Assembly: GCF_002003665.1 (NCBI RefSeq)
Contig: NZ_JATM01000004.1
Span: 216,456 to 280,455, forward strand
Length of the DNA stretch: 64,000 nt
DNA from: Bombella intestini
Lineage (GTDB): Bacteria > Pseudomonadota > Alphaproteobacteria > Acetobacterales > Acetobacteraceae
Direction of reading: 5' to 3'
The position numbers were made by a program, and so were the translations under genes. Positions 52,705-61,764 of the stretch are shown piece by piece (positions within the stretch are counted from its first letter, which is position 1; each line of letters opens with the position of its first letter). The notes under the pieces were generated by a model. It was not told the DNA's origin and searched no databases. It worked only from the letters and a program-made list of their open reading frames with translations.

Positions 52705-53517
52705 TTAGTCATCAAGCTCGCGGGAGCGTTTGATGGCGGCCTCAGCGGCCAGCGGAACTAGGCGAGGCCAGTTCTCTTCAGCCATAAAGACATTTAGCGC
52801 AGCAGCGGTCGTGCCATTGGGGCTGGTGACGTTCTTCCGCAGGGTTTCGGCTTCATCGGGCAGCTCATGCAGCATCTTGCCAACGCCATAAATCATGCTG
52901 CGGACTAACGTGCGTGCGGCCTTTTTCTCCAGTCCCAGTTCTTGGCCTGTTTTCTCCAGCAGTTCGGCCAGAAGAAACACATAGGCCGGGGCAGAGCCTG
53001 CAATGGCGATGACGGAGCGCAGGTCTTCTTCATGCGGGACAGGGACAACGGCTCCCACCTGTTCCATCAGGCGGATGGCCAACTCTTTTTGTGCCTTGCT
53101 TACATGTGGGGAGGCATAAAGCCCCGTGCTGCCAGCTCCTACGCTGGAAGGTGTATTGGGCATGGTGCGGATGATGGGCATATCGGCCCGGCCGCACCAT
53201 TCAGCCAGTTTCTCGCAGCTTTTACCTGCCATGACGGAGAGTAGAGCGGCTTTATCCATCCTGGAACCCAGCACGTTGCGGAGGGCCTTTAGCATAGGCT
53301 CTGCGCCAGCGGGTTTGACGGCCAGCACGATGATATCCGGCTGGACGTCATCTGTGATCTCTTCCGGTGTGCGAAAGACAGTGCTGCCAGCGGGAGCATC
53401 CTGAATCTTCCGGTCTAGGATGAAGAGGCGTGGCGGGTTCGGGCTGCTGACCCAACCCCGCATAAGGGCACCGCCCATTTTGCCGCAGCCGACTAGAAGG
53501 AGGGTAGGTGTTGTCAT
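52705..53517 (-). CDS. proC: pyrroline-5-carboxylate reductase
   Basis: Last step of proline synthesis using NADPH. The 270-residue protein has the Rossmann start LLVGCGKMGGALMRGW (6-21), the block ILAVKPAGAEPML, RTMPNTPSSVGAGSTGLY, IAGSAPAYVFLLAELLE and the C-terminal NVTSPNGTTAAALNVF. Length and motifs are standard. It lies between the ubiK-like gene and the TetR gene, all on the minus strand. Confidence 0.96.
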   Translation of the reverse strand: MTTPTLLLVGCGKMGGALMRGWVSSPNPPRLFILDRKIQDAPAGSTVFRTPEEITDDVQPDIIVLAVKPAGAEPMLKALRNVLGSRMDKAALLSVMAGKSCEKLAEWCGRADMPIIRTMPNTPSSVGAGSTGLYASPHVSKAQKELAIRLMEQVGAVVPVPHEEDLRSVIAIAGSAPAYVFLLAELLEKTGQELGLEKKAARTLVRSMIYGVGKMLHELPDEAETLRKNVTSPNGTTAAALNVFMAEENWPRLVPLAAEAAIKRSRELDD

Positions 53518-53554
53518 GGAGGATCTCCGTGTCTGTGTGGGGATGAATAGAGGG

Positions 53555-53839
53555 TCAGCGTTGTGAGGATGGGGCTGTCAGGGCCTGTTCCAGTTCGTCC
53601 AGTCGGGCTTCCAGAGCCTGAAGGCGCTGTGTGGTCTGCTCCTGCTCGGCCCGGGCACGAGCTGCCATTTCCTGCACGGCATCAAATTCATCCCGGCGTA
53701 CGAGATTAAGAGAGAACAGGATCTCGTTGATCTGGCTACGGATGAGCGTATGGACCTCCTCCCGCAGGCCAGATGCGGCAGAGAATGCCGTTCCGGCAAG
53801 GCCGGTCAGGTCATCAAGGAAACGGGGGCGAGAGACCAT
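53555..53839 (-). CDS. UbiK-family accessory factor (BMFP domain)
   Basis: A 94-residue protein of the UbiK/YqiC family. The N-terminal amphipathic part (FLDDLTGLAGTAFSAASGLREE) is followed by RSQINEILFSLNLVRRDEFDAVQEMAARAR and a C-terminal coiled coil (about 55-90). UbiK assists aerobic ubiquinone synthesis and binds membranes; in alphaproteobacteria its function is less studied. It lies just upstream of proC, possibly co-transcribed. Confidence 0.85.
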   Translation of the reverse strand: MVSRPRFLDDLTGLAGTAFSAASGLREEVHTLIRSQINEILFSLNLVRRDEFDAVQEMAARARAEQEQTTQRLQALEARLDELEQALTAPSSQR

Positions 53840-53988
53840 AATGTGTACTCCTGGACATTCAGCATTGAAAACGGACCTGTCTTTCCGTCATGACTCTTTC
53901 AGAACCGGACACTGGTCTGTCAACCAGTCATCCCTGTTTCTGCGTTCTCCCTGTTGGAAGCCGCTTTCTGCCAGACTATACAGGAAGA

Positions 53989-54969
53989 ATGATTATCGTC
54001 ACCGGCGGAGCCGGATTTATTGGGTCATGCGTACAGAATGCCCTGTTCCAGCGCGGGCAGCGGACTGTCGTTGTGGATTATCTACACGATCAGGGAAAGT
54101 GGCGTAATCTTGCCAGCCATCCGCCCCATCTTTTGGTCCCCCCTAATGAGCTGACAGCCTTTCTGGCAGAGGCGAAGGGGGTGGAGGCCGTCATCCATAT
54201 GGGGGCCATCAGCGAGACGACCGCTCGAGATGGCGATTTGGTGTGGCAGAGCAATGTTACTCTCTCCCAGCAGCTTTGGCGGTGGTGTGCGGAGCAAAAG
54301 GTTCCGTTCCTCTACGCCTCTTCTGCGGCTACTTATGGGGCAGCCGATAGGCCGGACCTGTTCGTTGATGGGTTGAGAAGTATTGAAGGGCTACAGCCGC
54401 TCAATCTCTATGGATGGTCCAAACAAGCATTCGACCTTTGGGTAAAGCGGACAGTGGAAGCTGGAGAGCCAACCCCGCCGCAATGGGCTGGTTTGAAGTT
54501 CTTCAATGTCTATGGTCCTAATGAATATCACAAAGGGCGGATGATCTCGGTCATCAAGGTGAAATATGATGAGTTGATGGCTGGTGGCCCTGTGCGCTTG
54601 TTCCAGTCAGACCGGCCCGATATCGCTGATGGGCAGCAGAAGCGTGATTTCATCTGGGTTGGTGATGTGGTGAATGTTCTGCTCTGGCTGCTGGAGCACC
54701 CTTCTGTCAGTGGGCTGTTCAATTGTGGAACAGGACAGGCACGGACCTATGAAGCTCTGACACGGGCTGTTTGTGCCGCAGCGGGGCGGCCGGCAGAGAT
54801 TGATTATATCCCAATGCCAGAGAGCCTAAAGGGGCAGTATCAGTCCTTTACACAGGCGGATATGAGTGCCCTGTATGAGGCAGGCTATACGGCGTCCTTT
54901 ACCTCTCTGGAGGAAGGGATTAGCCGTTACATTGGCGAGTATCTGGCTTCAGGAAGGTCCTATCTGTGA
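53989..54969 (+). CDS. hldD: ADP-L-glycero-D-manno-heptose-6-epimerase-like protein
   Basis: Short-chain dehydrogenase-type epimerase for LPS heptose donors, 326 residues. It has the NAD-binding GGAGFIGS (6-13), HMGAISETTARDGD, the active-site YGWSK (Tyr-x-x-x-Lys), FNVYGPNEYHKGRMISVI and RDFIWVGDVVNV. These match HldD/RfaD closely. ATG 53989 has AGGAAGA; the frame is open upstream to 53890 with no ribosome site. Its stop overlaps the GTG of lgt. Confidence 0.93.
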   Translation: MIIVTGGAGFIGSCVQNALFQRGQRTVVVDYLHDQGKWRNLASHPPHLLVPPNELTAFLAEAKGVEAVIHMGAISETTARDGDLVWQSNVTLSQQLWRWCAEQKVPFLYASSAATYGAADRPDLFVDGLRSIEGLQPLNLYGWSKQAFDLWVKRTVEAGEPTPPQWAGLKFFNVYGPNEYHKGRMISVIKVKYDELMAGGPVRLFQSDRPDIADGQQKRDFIWVGDVVNVLLWLLEHPSVSGLFNCGTGQARTYEALTRAVCAAAGRPAEIDYIPMPESLKGQYQSFTQADMSALYEAGYTASFTSLEEGISRYIGEYLASGRSYL

Positions 54970-55793
54970 CATCTCCGCTTGTCTTTCCGGGGTTGGACCC
55001 GGTCGCTTTTCAGATCGGCCCGGTGGTGGTGCGCTGGTATGCTCTTGCTTATATTCTGGCCTTCATCATTGCGCTGCCCCTAGCCCGTAGGTTGGTTCAG
55101 CTCGGCCCGAAAGTAGCTTCAAAACTGGCTGTGGATGACTTTCTCGCCTATGCGGTGCTGGGTGTGCTGCTGGGGGGACGACTGGGTTATGTCCTGTTTT
55201 ACCGGCCTCTTTTCTTTCTTTCCCATCCTCTGGAAATTTTCGCCACGTGGAAGGGGGGCATGTCTTTCCATGGTGGAGCGGCAGGCGTCATTATTGCATT
55301 GGCCCTGTTTACGTGGCGGCGGAAGCTGAATTTCTTGGCTTTCTCCGATCGGATCGTGGTTGTGGTGCCGATCGGGTTGGCCTTAGGGCGGTGTGCCAAT
55401 TTCATTAATGGGGAACTCTGGGGTCGGCCTGTGGCGAGTGCCGTGCCGTGGGCTATGATCTTTCCAGCTGTAGGGCCGGAACCCCGGCACCCTTCCGAAC
55501 TTTACGAAGCCCTGACAGAAGGTGTCCTGCTCCTGATTGTGATGTTTCTGGCCGTGAGCCGCCGCCCCTTGCGGGCACGGGCTGGGTTTCTCTCCGGTCT
55601 GTTCCTGTTTGGTTATGCCTGTGCCCGGGCTTTTTGTGAGCTGTTCCGCCAGCCGGATGATAATATCGGTTTTCTGGCAGGGGGTATCACAATGGGGCAG
55701 ATTCTGTGCCTGCCTATGGCATTGGCCGGGATTGGTCTCATGGTCTATGCCTTCCGTCACCCAGCACGGGAAACAGACTGGATAACAGAATGA
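54966..55793 (+). CDS. lgt: prolipoprotein diacylglyceryl transferase Lgt
   Basis: Adds diacylglycerol to the lipobox cysteine of prolipoproteins. The 275-residue, seven-helix membrane protein has the conserved GGLS-like MSFHGGAAGVII, the signature LGRCANFINGELWGRP and ARAFCELFRQPD. It starts at GTG overlapping the hldD stop, and its stop overlaps the pgeF start, so hldD-lgt-pgeF are coupled. Lipoproteins such as the one at 35737 depend on it. Confidence 0.96.
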   Translation: MTSPLVFPGLDPVAFQIGPVVVRWYALAYILAFIIALPLARRLVQLGPKVASKLAVDDFLAYAVLGVLLGGRLGYVLFYRPLFFLSHPLEIFATWKGGMSFHGGAAGVIIALALFTWRRKLNFLAFSDRIVVVVPIGLALGRCANFINGELWGRPVASAVPWAMIFPAVGPEPRHPSELYEALTEGVLLLIVMFLAVSRRPLRARAGFLSGLFLFGYACARAFCELFRQPDDNIGFLAGGITMGQILCLPMALAGIGLMVYAFRHPARETDWITE

Positions 55794-56575
55794 CGTGTCC
55801 TCCGTTGATACAAGCCTCTCTATTGCCGGTGCAGCATGGATTCTTTACCCGGCAAGGCGGGGTATCGGCAGCTCCTTACGAGACACTCAATGGTGGGCTA
55901 GGGACGCAGGATCGGCTTGAAGACGTGCAGGAAAATAGGCGGCGTATGGCTGCTGCTATGGGGGTAGAGCTGGAGCAGCTGGTGGCGCTTCGGCAGGTTC
56001 ACGGGGCGGATGTGCATGTGTTGCGGCGGGTAGAAGATGTCTGGTCGCACATGAAGGGCCATGAGGCTCTTCCCGCAGGGGATGCGCTAGTGACGGATAG
56101 TCCGGATATCGCATTGGGTGTGGCAACAGCGGATTGTGCCCCTGTGCTTCTGGCTTCGGAGGATGGCCGGGTTGTCGGTGCGGCCCATGCGGGGTGGCGT
56201 GGAGCCATAGGGGGTGTGCTGGAGCAGACCGTGGAACAGATGCGCTTGTTGGGGGCGGAGGGGCTTCGTGCCGTGGTTGGTCCCTGTATCGGTCCAGCTT
56301 CTTATGAGGTGGGCGAGGATATGCATCGGGCTGTTTTGGAGCAGCACCCGGAAGGGGAGCGTTTCTTTGTTCCGGCGGTACGGGATGGTCACTATCAGTT
56401 TGATCTACCTGCTTTCTGTCTCTCTCTTCTGGATAAGCAGGGCGTGCGAAGCGCATGGACAGGTCACGATACGTTGGCGGGTAGGCAGTTTTTCAGCCAT
56501 CGCCGGGCCACCCTGAAAGGGGATGCAAGAACAGGGCGTCAGGTCTCTGTCATTCGTGCGGGGCGGGTAGGCTGA
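55790..56575 (+). CDS. pgeF: peptidoglycan editing factor PgeF (YfiH/LACC1 family)
   Basis: Multicopper-like (Cu/Zn) protein that in E. coli removes wrongly incorporated amino acids from peptidoglycan; earlier annotated as polyphenol oxidase. The 261-residue protein has HGFFTRQGGVS, the metal-binding VATADCAPVLL and AAHAGWRGAIGGVLEQTV (zinc/copper His and Cys), and GPCIGPASYEVG. ATG 55790 overlaps the lgt stop (ATGA), supporting coupling; an upstream frame reaching 55706 lies inside lgt. Confidence 0.93.
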   Translation: MTCPPLIQASLLPVQHGFFTRQGGVSAAPYETLNGGLGTQDRLEDVQENRRRMAAAMGVELEQLVALRQVHGADVHVLRRVEDVWSHMKGHEALPAGDALVTDSPDIALGVATADCAPVLLASEDGRVVGAAHAGWRGAIGGVLEQTVEQMRLLGAEGLRAVVGPCIGPASYEVGEDMHRAVLEQHPEGERFFVPAVRDGHYQFDLPAFCLSLLDKQGVRSAWTGHDTLAGRQFFSHRRATLKGDARTGRQVSVIRAGRVG

Positions 56576-56684
56576 CGGATAAAAAAATTGTCTTTTTTGC
56601 TTTTTTCCGCTAGGGCGGGGCAACCATCCGGCACCCCTGGAGGCCGGTTGGGTGTAATAATTCAAGAACGCAGGAGCGTATAAC

Positions 56685-57302
56685 GTGGCGAAAGTAACGA
56701 CACTGGAGATCTCCCAGCGCGCCAAAGCAGGTAAGGGGGCAGCGCGCGCAACACGTCGTGAGGGCATGGTCCCGGGCGTGGTTTATGGTGGTAAGAAGGA
56801 GCCGACTCTGGTCTCCATCGATCCCCGCATCATCATGAAAGAGCTGCACCGTGGTGCTTGGCAGTCCCGCCTGTACCAGTTCAGCATTGGTGGTGAGCAG
56901 GTTCATGCCCTGATCCGTGACATCCAGTTCCATCCGGTGTCCGATGCGCCGATTCACATCGACTTCCTGCGTCTGGTCCCTGGCCAGAGCGTGCATGTTC
57001 AGGTTGGCATTACCTTCACGGGTGAAGATGAGGCTCCTGGCATCAAGCGTGGTGGTGTGCTGAACATTGCTCGTCACTCCGTTGACGTTGAAGTGCCGGT
57101 TGAGAACATCCCTGAGCATTTCACGGTTGACCTCAGCAAGCTGGACATCAACGACAACGTGCGTTGGGACGACCTTCAGGGTACGGAACATTCCACACCG
57201 ACCCTGCATATCCCCAACTTCGTGATCGCCTCCATCGCACCGCCGACGGTCGATGAAGAGGCCGAAGAGGCTTCTGAGGAAGCCGCTGCTGAAGCTAAGT
57301 AA
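56685..57302 (+). CDS. rplY: 50S ribosomal protein L25/general stress protein Ctc
   Basis: Binds 5S rRNA in the large subunit. The 205-residue protein is of the long two-domain (L25 plus TL5/CTC) type: N-terminal [24 protein letters not shown], middle [20 protein letters not shown], and the C-terminal TL5 domain with an acidic tail ([16 protein letters not shown]). It starts with GTG at 56685, preceded by AGGAG. High codon bias. It heads the rplY-pth-ychF-nadD-rsfS-rlmH run. Confidence 0.95.
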   Translation: MAKVTTLEISQRAKAGKGAARATRREGMVPGVVYGGKKEPTLVSIDPRIIMKELHRGAWQSRLYQFSIGGEQVHALIRDIQFHPVSDAPIHIDFLRLVPGQSVHVQVGITFTGEDEAPGIKRGGVLNIARHSVDVEVPVENIPEHFTVDLSKLDINDNVRWDDLQGTEHSTPTLHIPNFVIASIAPPTVDEEAEEASEEAAAEAK

Positions 57303-57316
57303 GAGGTATTACGGTT

Positions 57317-57886
57317 GTGAAGCTCTGGGTTGGGCTCGGTAATCCGGGTGTATCAATGAGCCGCAACCGGCATAATATCGGCTTCATGGCAGTCGATGCG
57401 ATTGCCTCGCGCCACGGGTTTAGCCCGTGGCGCAAGCGTTTCCGTGGGGAAACGGCAGAAGGGATGGTCGGGCGGCAGAAGGTTGTTCTGCTCAAGCCAC
57501 TGACCTACATGAATCTGTCTGGTGACAGCGTGCAGCAGGCAGCACATTTCTACAAAATCCCACAAGATGAGATTACCGTCTTTCATGATGAGCTGGATCT
57601 GGCTTTCGGGAAGATGAGGGTCAAGCGGGGCGGCGGAGCTGCCGGGCATAACGGCCTGCGCTCTATGGACAAAGCCCTTCCCGGTCCTGATTATTGGCGT
57701 GTCCGTCTGGGTATTGGTCATCCGGGTAGCCGTGAGAAAGTACATGGCCATGTGCTGGGGGATTTCTCCAGTACGGAACGGCCAGAGCTGGAGCTATGGC
57801 TGGATGATATGGCGGATGCTACGCCACTTTTGGCGCAGGGTGAGCATGAGGCCTTCATGACGAAGACAGCTCTGCGGCGGAACTGA
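57317..57886 (+). CDS. pth: peptidyl-tRNA hydrolase
   Basis: Recycles peptidyl-tRNA dropped from ribosomes. The 189-residue protein has the family motifs VGLGNPG, SRNRHNIGFMAVDAI (catalytic His), LLKPLTYMNLSG, FHDELDLAFGKMRVKRGGG and AGHNGLRSM. It starts with GTG at 57317, 14 bases after rplY; the rplY-pth order is usual in proteobacteria. Confidence 0.96.
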   Translation: MKLWVGLGNPGVSMSRNRHNIGFMAVDAIASRHGFSPWRKRFRGETAEGMVGRQKVVLLKPLTYMNLSGDSVQQAAHFYKIPQDEITVFHDELDLAFGKMRVKRGGGAAGHNGLRSMDKALPGPDYWRVRLGIGHPGSREKVHGHVLGDFSSTERPELELWLDDMADATPLLAQGEHEAFMTKTALRRN

Positions 57887-57963
57887 ACATAGAAGAATCT
57901 AACAGGCCTGCGGCTGCATGAGATGAGACAGACCGACAAGGCATAATAAAGGGGAGAGAGCGA

Positions 57964-59058
57964 ATGGGGTTCAATTGCGGGATCGTCGGCCTCCCCAATG
58001 TCGGCAAATCCACCCTCTTCAATGCGTTGACACAGACAGCTTCGGCTCAGTCTGCCAATTACCCGTTCTGCACTATCGAGCCGAACACCGGGCGGGTTGC
58101 GGTGCCAGATGAGCGGCTGGAGGTTCTGGCCAAAGCGGGTAATTCCCAGCGCATTGTGCCGACGAGCCTTGAGTTCGTGGATATTGCCGGGCTGGTGCGT
58201 GGTGCCTCCAAGGGTGAAGGGCTGGGCAACCAGTTCCTCGCTAATATCCGTGAGGTGGATGCTATCATCCATGTTCTGCGTTGCTTTGATGATGACGATA
58301 TTACCCATGTTGAGGGTGGTGTGGACCCCGTGCGTGATGCGGACATCATCGAAACGGAACTGATGCTCGCCGATCTGGATAGTCTGGAACGCCGCAAGGT
58401 TGGGTTGGAAAAGCGTGCCCGCGGTAATGACCGTGAGGCCAAGGAACAGCTGGAACTTATGGAGCCGCTGCTGGCTGCTCTGCGTGAGGGTAAACCAGCC
58501 CGTACGGCTGTTCCTGAGGGGAAGGAAGCCGAAGCTGCCCGCCTCCAGCTGATGACAACGAAGCCTGTTCTATATGTCTGCAATGTTGAAGAGGCTTCAG
58601 CCTCAACGGGCAATGCTTATTCTGAGCAAGTTCGCAAGCGAGCCGAAGCGGAAGGGGCCGGGGCGGTCATCGTGTCCGCAGCTATTGAGGCAGAGGTCAG
58701 CCAGCTTGAAGCCGAAGAACGGGCCGAGTTTCTGGATGGCCTCGGCCTGAAGGATAGCGGTCTGGACCGTGTGATTGCTGCTGGTTATCGCCTGCTGGGT
58801 CTTCAGACCTATTTTACAGTTGGTCCGAAGGAAACCCGTGCATGGACAATCACGGCTGGCACGAAAGCGCCTCAGGCTGCCGCTGTTATTCATAATGACT
58901 TCGAGCGTGGCTTCATTGCGTGTGAAACCATCGCTTATGATGATTACGTGGCCTACAAAGGTGAAGCTGGTGCTCGTGAAGCAGGTAAACTGCGTGTCGA
59001 GGGCAAGAATTATGTTGTGCAGGATGGTGATGTCCTGTTGTTCCGTTTCAACGTGTAA
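57964..59058 (+). CDS. ychF: redox-regulated ATPase YchF
   Basis: Obg-family P-loop protein that binds ribosomes and prefers ATP. The 364-residue protein has G1 GIVGLPNVGKSTLFNALT (7-24), SANYPFCTIEPN, FVDIAGLVRGAS (G3) and the C-terminal TGS domain with YFTVGPKETRAWTITAG and AGKLRVEGKNYVVQDGD. ATG 57964 has GGGGAGAG upstream. The pth-ychF pair is widely conserved. Confidence 0.97.
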   Translation: MGFNCGIVGLPNVGKSTLFNALTQTASAQSANYPFCTIEPNTGRVAVPDERLEVLAKAGNSQRIVPTSLEFVDIAGLVRGASKGEGLGNQFLANIREVDAIIHVLRCFDDDDITHVEGGVDPVRDADIIETELMLADLDSLERRKVGLEKRARGNDREAKEQLELMEPLLAALREGKPARTAVPEGKEAEAARLQLMTTKPVLYVCNVEEASASTGNAYSEQVRKRAEAEGAGAVIVSAAIEAEVSQLEAEERAEFLDGLGLKDSGLDRVIAAGYRLLGLQTYFTVGPKETRAWTITAGTKAPQAAAVIHNDFERGFIACETIAYDDYVAYKGEAGAREAGKLRVEGKNYVVQDGDVLLFRFNV

Positions 59059-59067
59059 TCCTTGCCC

Positions 59068-59739
59068 ATGAAGGGACATTCTTCCCTTCGTAAGCCCTCA
59101 GCGACTCCGCTGGGGGCTGCGGCCTCCCGCTTTGGAGATGGCCGCCGGATGCGCATTGGCCTGCTGGGTGGTTCGTTCAATCCGGCGCATGAAGGGCATA
59201 TACAGCTTGCCCGCAAAGCATTGGCGAGTTTGAAGCTGGATCAGGTTTGGCTGATGGTCTCACCGGGGAATCCGCTTAAAGCCCGTAAAGGCATGGCTCC
59301 TTTTCACCAGCGGTTGGAAACGGCGCAAGCGTTGGCGGATGGGCGGCGTATCATCGCTATGGATATAGAGCAGAAGCTAGGGCAGCGTTATACAGTCAGA
59401 ACTGTGGCGATGCTTCAGCAGCGTTTCCCTCATTGTCGTTTCATCTGGCTTATGGGGTCGGATGGGCTGGCGCAGTTTTCTCGTTGGCGGTTATGGCGGC
59501 GGCTAGCGCAGTTGGTGCCGATTGCTGTTTTGCCTCGGCCGGGAAGTATCATACCAGCCCTTAGGGGGCGGGCCAGCTCTGTGCTACGGCGGCATCGTCA
59601 TGATGGAAGGTCAGCGTCTCTTCTGCTAGAGAAAAGAAGTGGGCCGGGATGGACGTTCCTTTCTGCGCCTCAGAATGACATATCGTCGACTGCTTTGCGT
59701 CAAAAAGGGCTGTTTCGCCCGTCTGTCGATCAGGAGTGA
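59068..59739 (+). CDS. nadD: nicotinate-nucleotide adenylyltransferase
   Basis: Makes nicotinate adenine dinucleotide, the substrate of NadE encoded at 48385. The nucleotidyltransferase motif GGSFNPAHEGH is at 34-44; WLMGSDGLAQFSRW and the C-terminal ISSTALRQKG are present. A 27-residue N-terminal extension precedes MRIGLLGGSF; an ATG at 59149 would remove it, and the ribosome site for 59068 is not strong. Its stop overlaps the rsfS start by four bases. Confidence 0.93.
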   Translation: MKGHSSLRKPSATPLGAAASRFGDGRRMRIGLLGGSFNPAHEGHIQLARKALASLKLDQVWLMVSPGNPLKARKGMAPFHQRLETAQALADGRRIIAMDIEQKLGQRYTVRTVAMLQQRFPHCRFIWLMGSDGLAQFSRWRLWRRLAQLVPIAVLPRPGSIIPALRGRASSVLRRHRHDGRSASLLLEKRSGPGWTFLSAPQNDISSTALRQKGLFRPSVDQE

Positions 59740-60146
59740 GTATCATCATCAACGAGACCGAAATCCCCGCTTCCGCCCCTCTTTCCGAGGAAGGGCTGGC
59801 CCGTCTTCTGTCCGTCATCACAGAAAGTCTGGATGAGGATAAGGCTGAGAATATTGTTGTACTGGACCTGACAGGCCGTGCTGGTTTCGCCGAGCGCATG
59901 GTTATTGCTTCTGGTCTTTCCGAGCGTCAGATTTCCGCTATGGCCCAGCACCTTGAGCGGCGTTTGAAGGAAGAAAATCTAGCCCGTCCGCAGATCGAAG
60001 GTGATCAAGGAAGTGATTGGGTCCTGATGGATGCTGGTGATGTGGTTGTTCACCTCTTCATGCCGGAAAGCCGTGAGCTGTATGCGCTTGAACGTATGTG
60101 GGGTGGTGATTTCGAGGCTGCTGCGGAAGAAATCGCTGTTGAGTAA
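59736..60146 (+). CDS. rsfS: ribosome silencing factor RsfS (RsfA/Iojap)
   Basis: Binds L14 and blocks subunit joining in starvation. The 136-residue protein has the family segments LDEDKAENIVVLDLTGRAGFAERMVIASG, SERQISAMAQHLERRLKE, and DWVLMDAGDVVVHLFMPESRELYALERMW. It starts with GTG at 59736 overlapping the nadD stop. The nadD-rsfS-rlmH order is standard. Confidence 0.96.
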   Translation: MSIIINETEIPASAPLSEEGLARLLSVITESLDEDKAENIVVLDLTGRAGFAERMVIASGLSERQISAMAQHLERRLKEENLARPQIEGDQGSDWVLMDAGDVVVHLFMPESRELYALERMWGGDFEAAAEEIAVE

Positions 60147-60173
60147 GATGATGTACGGCGTGAGAGTGCTCTG

Positions 60174-60629
60174 ATGAAGCTCATTGCCGTAGGGAAGCTA
60201 AAAGCGGGACCAGAACGTGAGTTACTGGACCGCTATTGCTCCCGGTTACGCCCGAAACTGGAAATTGTAGAGGTTGCTCAGGGTCGTGGTGCTCCGGCCG
60301 AGTTGAAGCGGCGGGAAGCAGACGCTCTTTTGGCGGCCTGCCCTGACAATGCCTTTCTGGTTGCGATGGATGAAGGCGGTAAACTCGTAGACAGCCGGGT
60401 TTTTTCATCCCAGTTGCAGGGGTGGCAGGAGAGTGGTCGCCCTGTCTGCTTCATGATTGGTGGTGCAGAAGGATTTGACGCTGCCATTATTCAGCGGGCT
60501 GATGCTGTGTTTTCACTTGGCAAGTTGACATGGCCTCATATGTTGGTCCGGGTCATGCTGGCGGAACAGCTCTTTCGGGCGCAGGCTATTCAGATGGGCC
60601 ACCCATATCACAAAGCCGGACGCCCGTGA
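60174..60629 (+). CDS. rlmH: 23S rRNA (pseudouridine1915-N3)-methyltransferase RlmH
   Basis: SPOUT-class methyltransferase, 151 residues. It has [47 protein letters not shown] and [20 protein letters not shown]...GHPYHK at the C-terminus; a Thr-Trp replaces the more common Leu-Pro context before PH. It closes the rplY-to-rlmH run. A hairpin overlaps its last codons. Confidence 0.95.
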   Translation: MKLIAVGKLKAGPERELLDRYCSRLRPKLEIVEVAQGRGAPAELKRREADALLAACPDNAFLVAMDEGGKLVDSRVFSSQLQGWQESGRPVCFMIGGAEGFDAAIIQRADAVFSLGKLTWPHMLVRVMLAEQLFRAQAIQMGHPYHKAGRP

Positions 60630-60650
60630 AAAAACGGGCAGCCCGGCTTT
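60612..60650. terminator. terminator-like hairpin between convergent rlmH and the CHAP gene
   Basis: Long imperfect stem AAAGCCGG...CGCCCG / CGGGC...CCGGCTTT between 60612 and 60650 containing the rlmH stop codon. A run of six A in the loop and A/T ends fit a bidirectional terminator of convergent genes, though T-tracts are weak. Confidence 0.55.
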
Positions 60651-60681
60651 AGTAAAACTCAAATTATGGCCTCGTTCCCTG

Positions 60682-61350
60682 TTACTGGAGGGAGCGGCTC
60701 GGTGCCTCATCCCCGAAGAAGTTGGTATCAGCCGGAACGGACGCTGTTTCCATGTCGCTAGCTCTCCCTCTGGCAAGGACATTGCGATAGCGGGGAGAAT
60801 CTGGCGCAGAGCCATCAGGACGGTTGTAGATGAAGCCATGTGTCGGGTAGATGCTGCCAAGGCGGCCGCTATTACCGGCTAGAGCCACACGGACAGCCGT
60901 CCAATCATTTTCAGGGGAAACATCCACTACTTTGATGTTGTGGCTGATGCCATTGGAGGCCCAGTGGGCCTGATCAATCAGGATGGTTCGGCTATCGACC
61001 TGTTCCCGGACAACAGCAACATGACCAAGCGGCATACGGCGTGTGGGGCGGAAGCTCAGCACTGCACCTGTTTCGGGCTGCTGGCCACGGGCATAAAGAC
61101 CCTCAGCATTACGCCACCAATCCCGTGCATTACCACGGATATGGAAGTCTGTACTCTGATGCACATAAGCCACACACTGGATGACATGAGCGTGGCCGTA
61201 ATGGCGATAATGTTTATGAAGGAAATGACCGCTTCTGACTATACGGCTTGAGTGGCGGACATGATGCCTCGCTTCGGCCTTGGGAGCGCAGAATGCTGCC
61301 GCAGAAAACATCAGACATGATAGAAATAACCGTTTTCCGGCACGGCGCAT
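60682..61350 (-). CDS. CHAP domain-containing exported protein (putative cell-wall amidase)
   Basis: A 222-residue protein with a signal peptide (about 1-27, LFLSCLMFSAAAFCAPKAEA). Next is a His-rich segment with nine histidines between 29 and 55, then the CHAP domain with probable catalytic Cys59 (IQCVAYV) and His110 (LGHVAVV), plus NARDWWRNA and GHVAVVREQVDSRTILIDQAHW. CHAP proteins hydrolyse peptidoglycan amide or peptide bonds. ATG 61350 gives a good signal peptide; the frame is open to 61389. The C-terminal 40 residues are unconserved. Confidence 0.87.
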   Translation of the reverse strand: MRRAGKRLFLSCLMFSAAAFCAPKAEARHHVRHSSRIVRSGHFLHKHYRHYGHAHVIQCVAYVHQSTDFHIRGNARDWWRNAEGLYARGQQPETGAVLSFRPTRRMPLGHVAVVREQVDSRTILIDQAHWASNGISHNIKVVDVSPENDWTAVRVALAGNSGRLGSIYPTHGFIYNRPDGSAPDSPRYRNVLARGRASDMETASVPADTNFFGDEAPSRSLQ

Positions 61351-61389
61351 GATACTTCTTCCCGTTCTGTTTGACCGAATGGACCTCAC

Positions 61390-61764
61390 TCTTTCAATAG
61401 TCCCAAGAAACTATCAGAAGGCTGGTATGAGTGACAAGACAAATATTGATTTAAAAGGGCTATAGGGACCTGAATAAGATTTAATATTAGGAAATATATA
61501 TCAATCATAAATATCTTTCACGGCAATTATACTCACTCGGTAAGGTGAAGCACCTGCTAGGAGGGGGTGCTTGATAAGGAAAAAAGAAAGAGGGCATTAA
61601 ATCTGTATTCATGTGACAGAAACATTTCTGTTTATTTTGCTGTTCTTTTTTCTATATTTTCCATTTTAGCAGGCCGGATGTGCTAGAAGACCAGTTTCTT
61701 GTCGGGTGGGTTATGAAGTTGTAAGTCATTTCTTGATCGATGCCGTCGGAAGTGGAAGCCCACC
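61390..61764. other. A/T-rich gap without a gene
   Basis: 375 bases, A/T-rich in the middle, with a 7-bp inverted repeat AAGCACC/GGTGCTT (61548-61554 with 61566-61572) and A/T runs after it (61579-61660). It should hold the divergent promoters of the CHAP gene and the MBL hydrolase gene. No conserved RNA was recognised. Confidence 0.35.
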
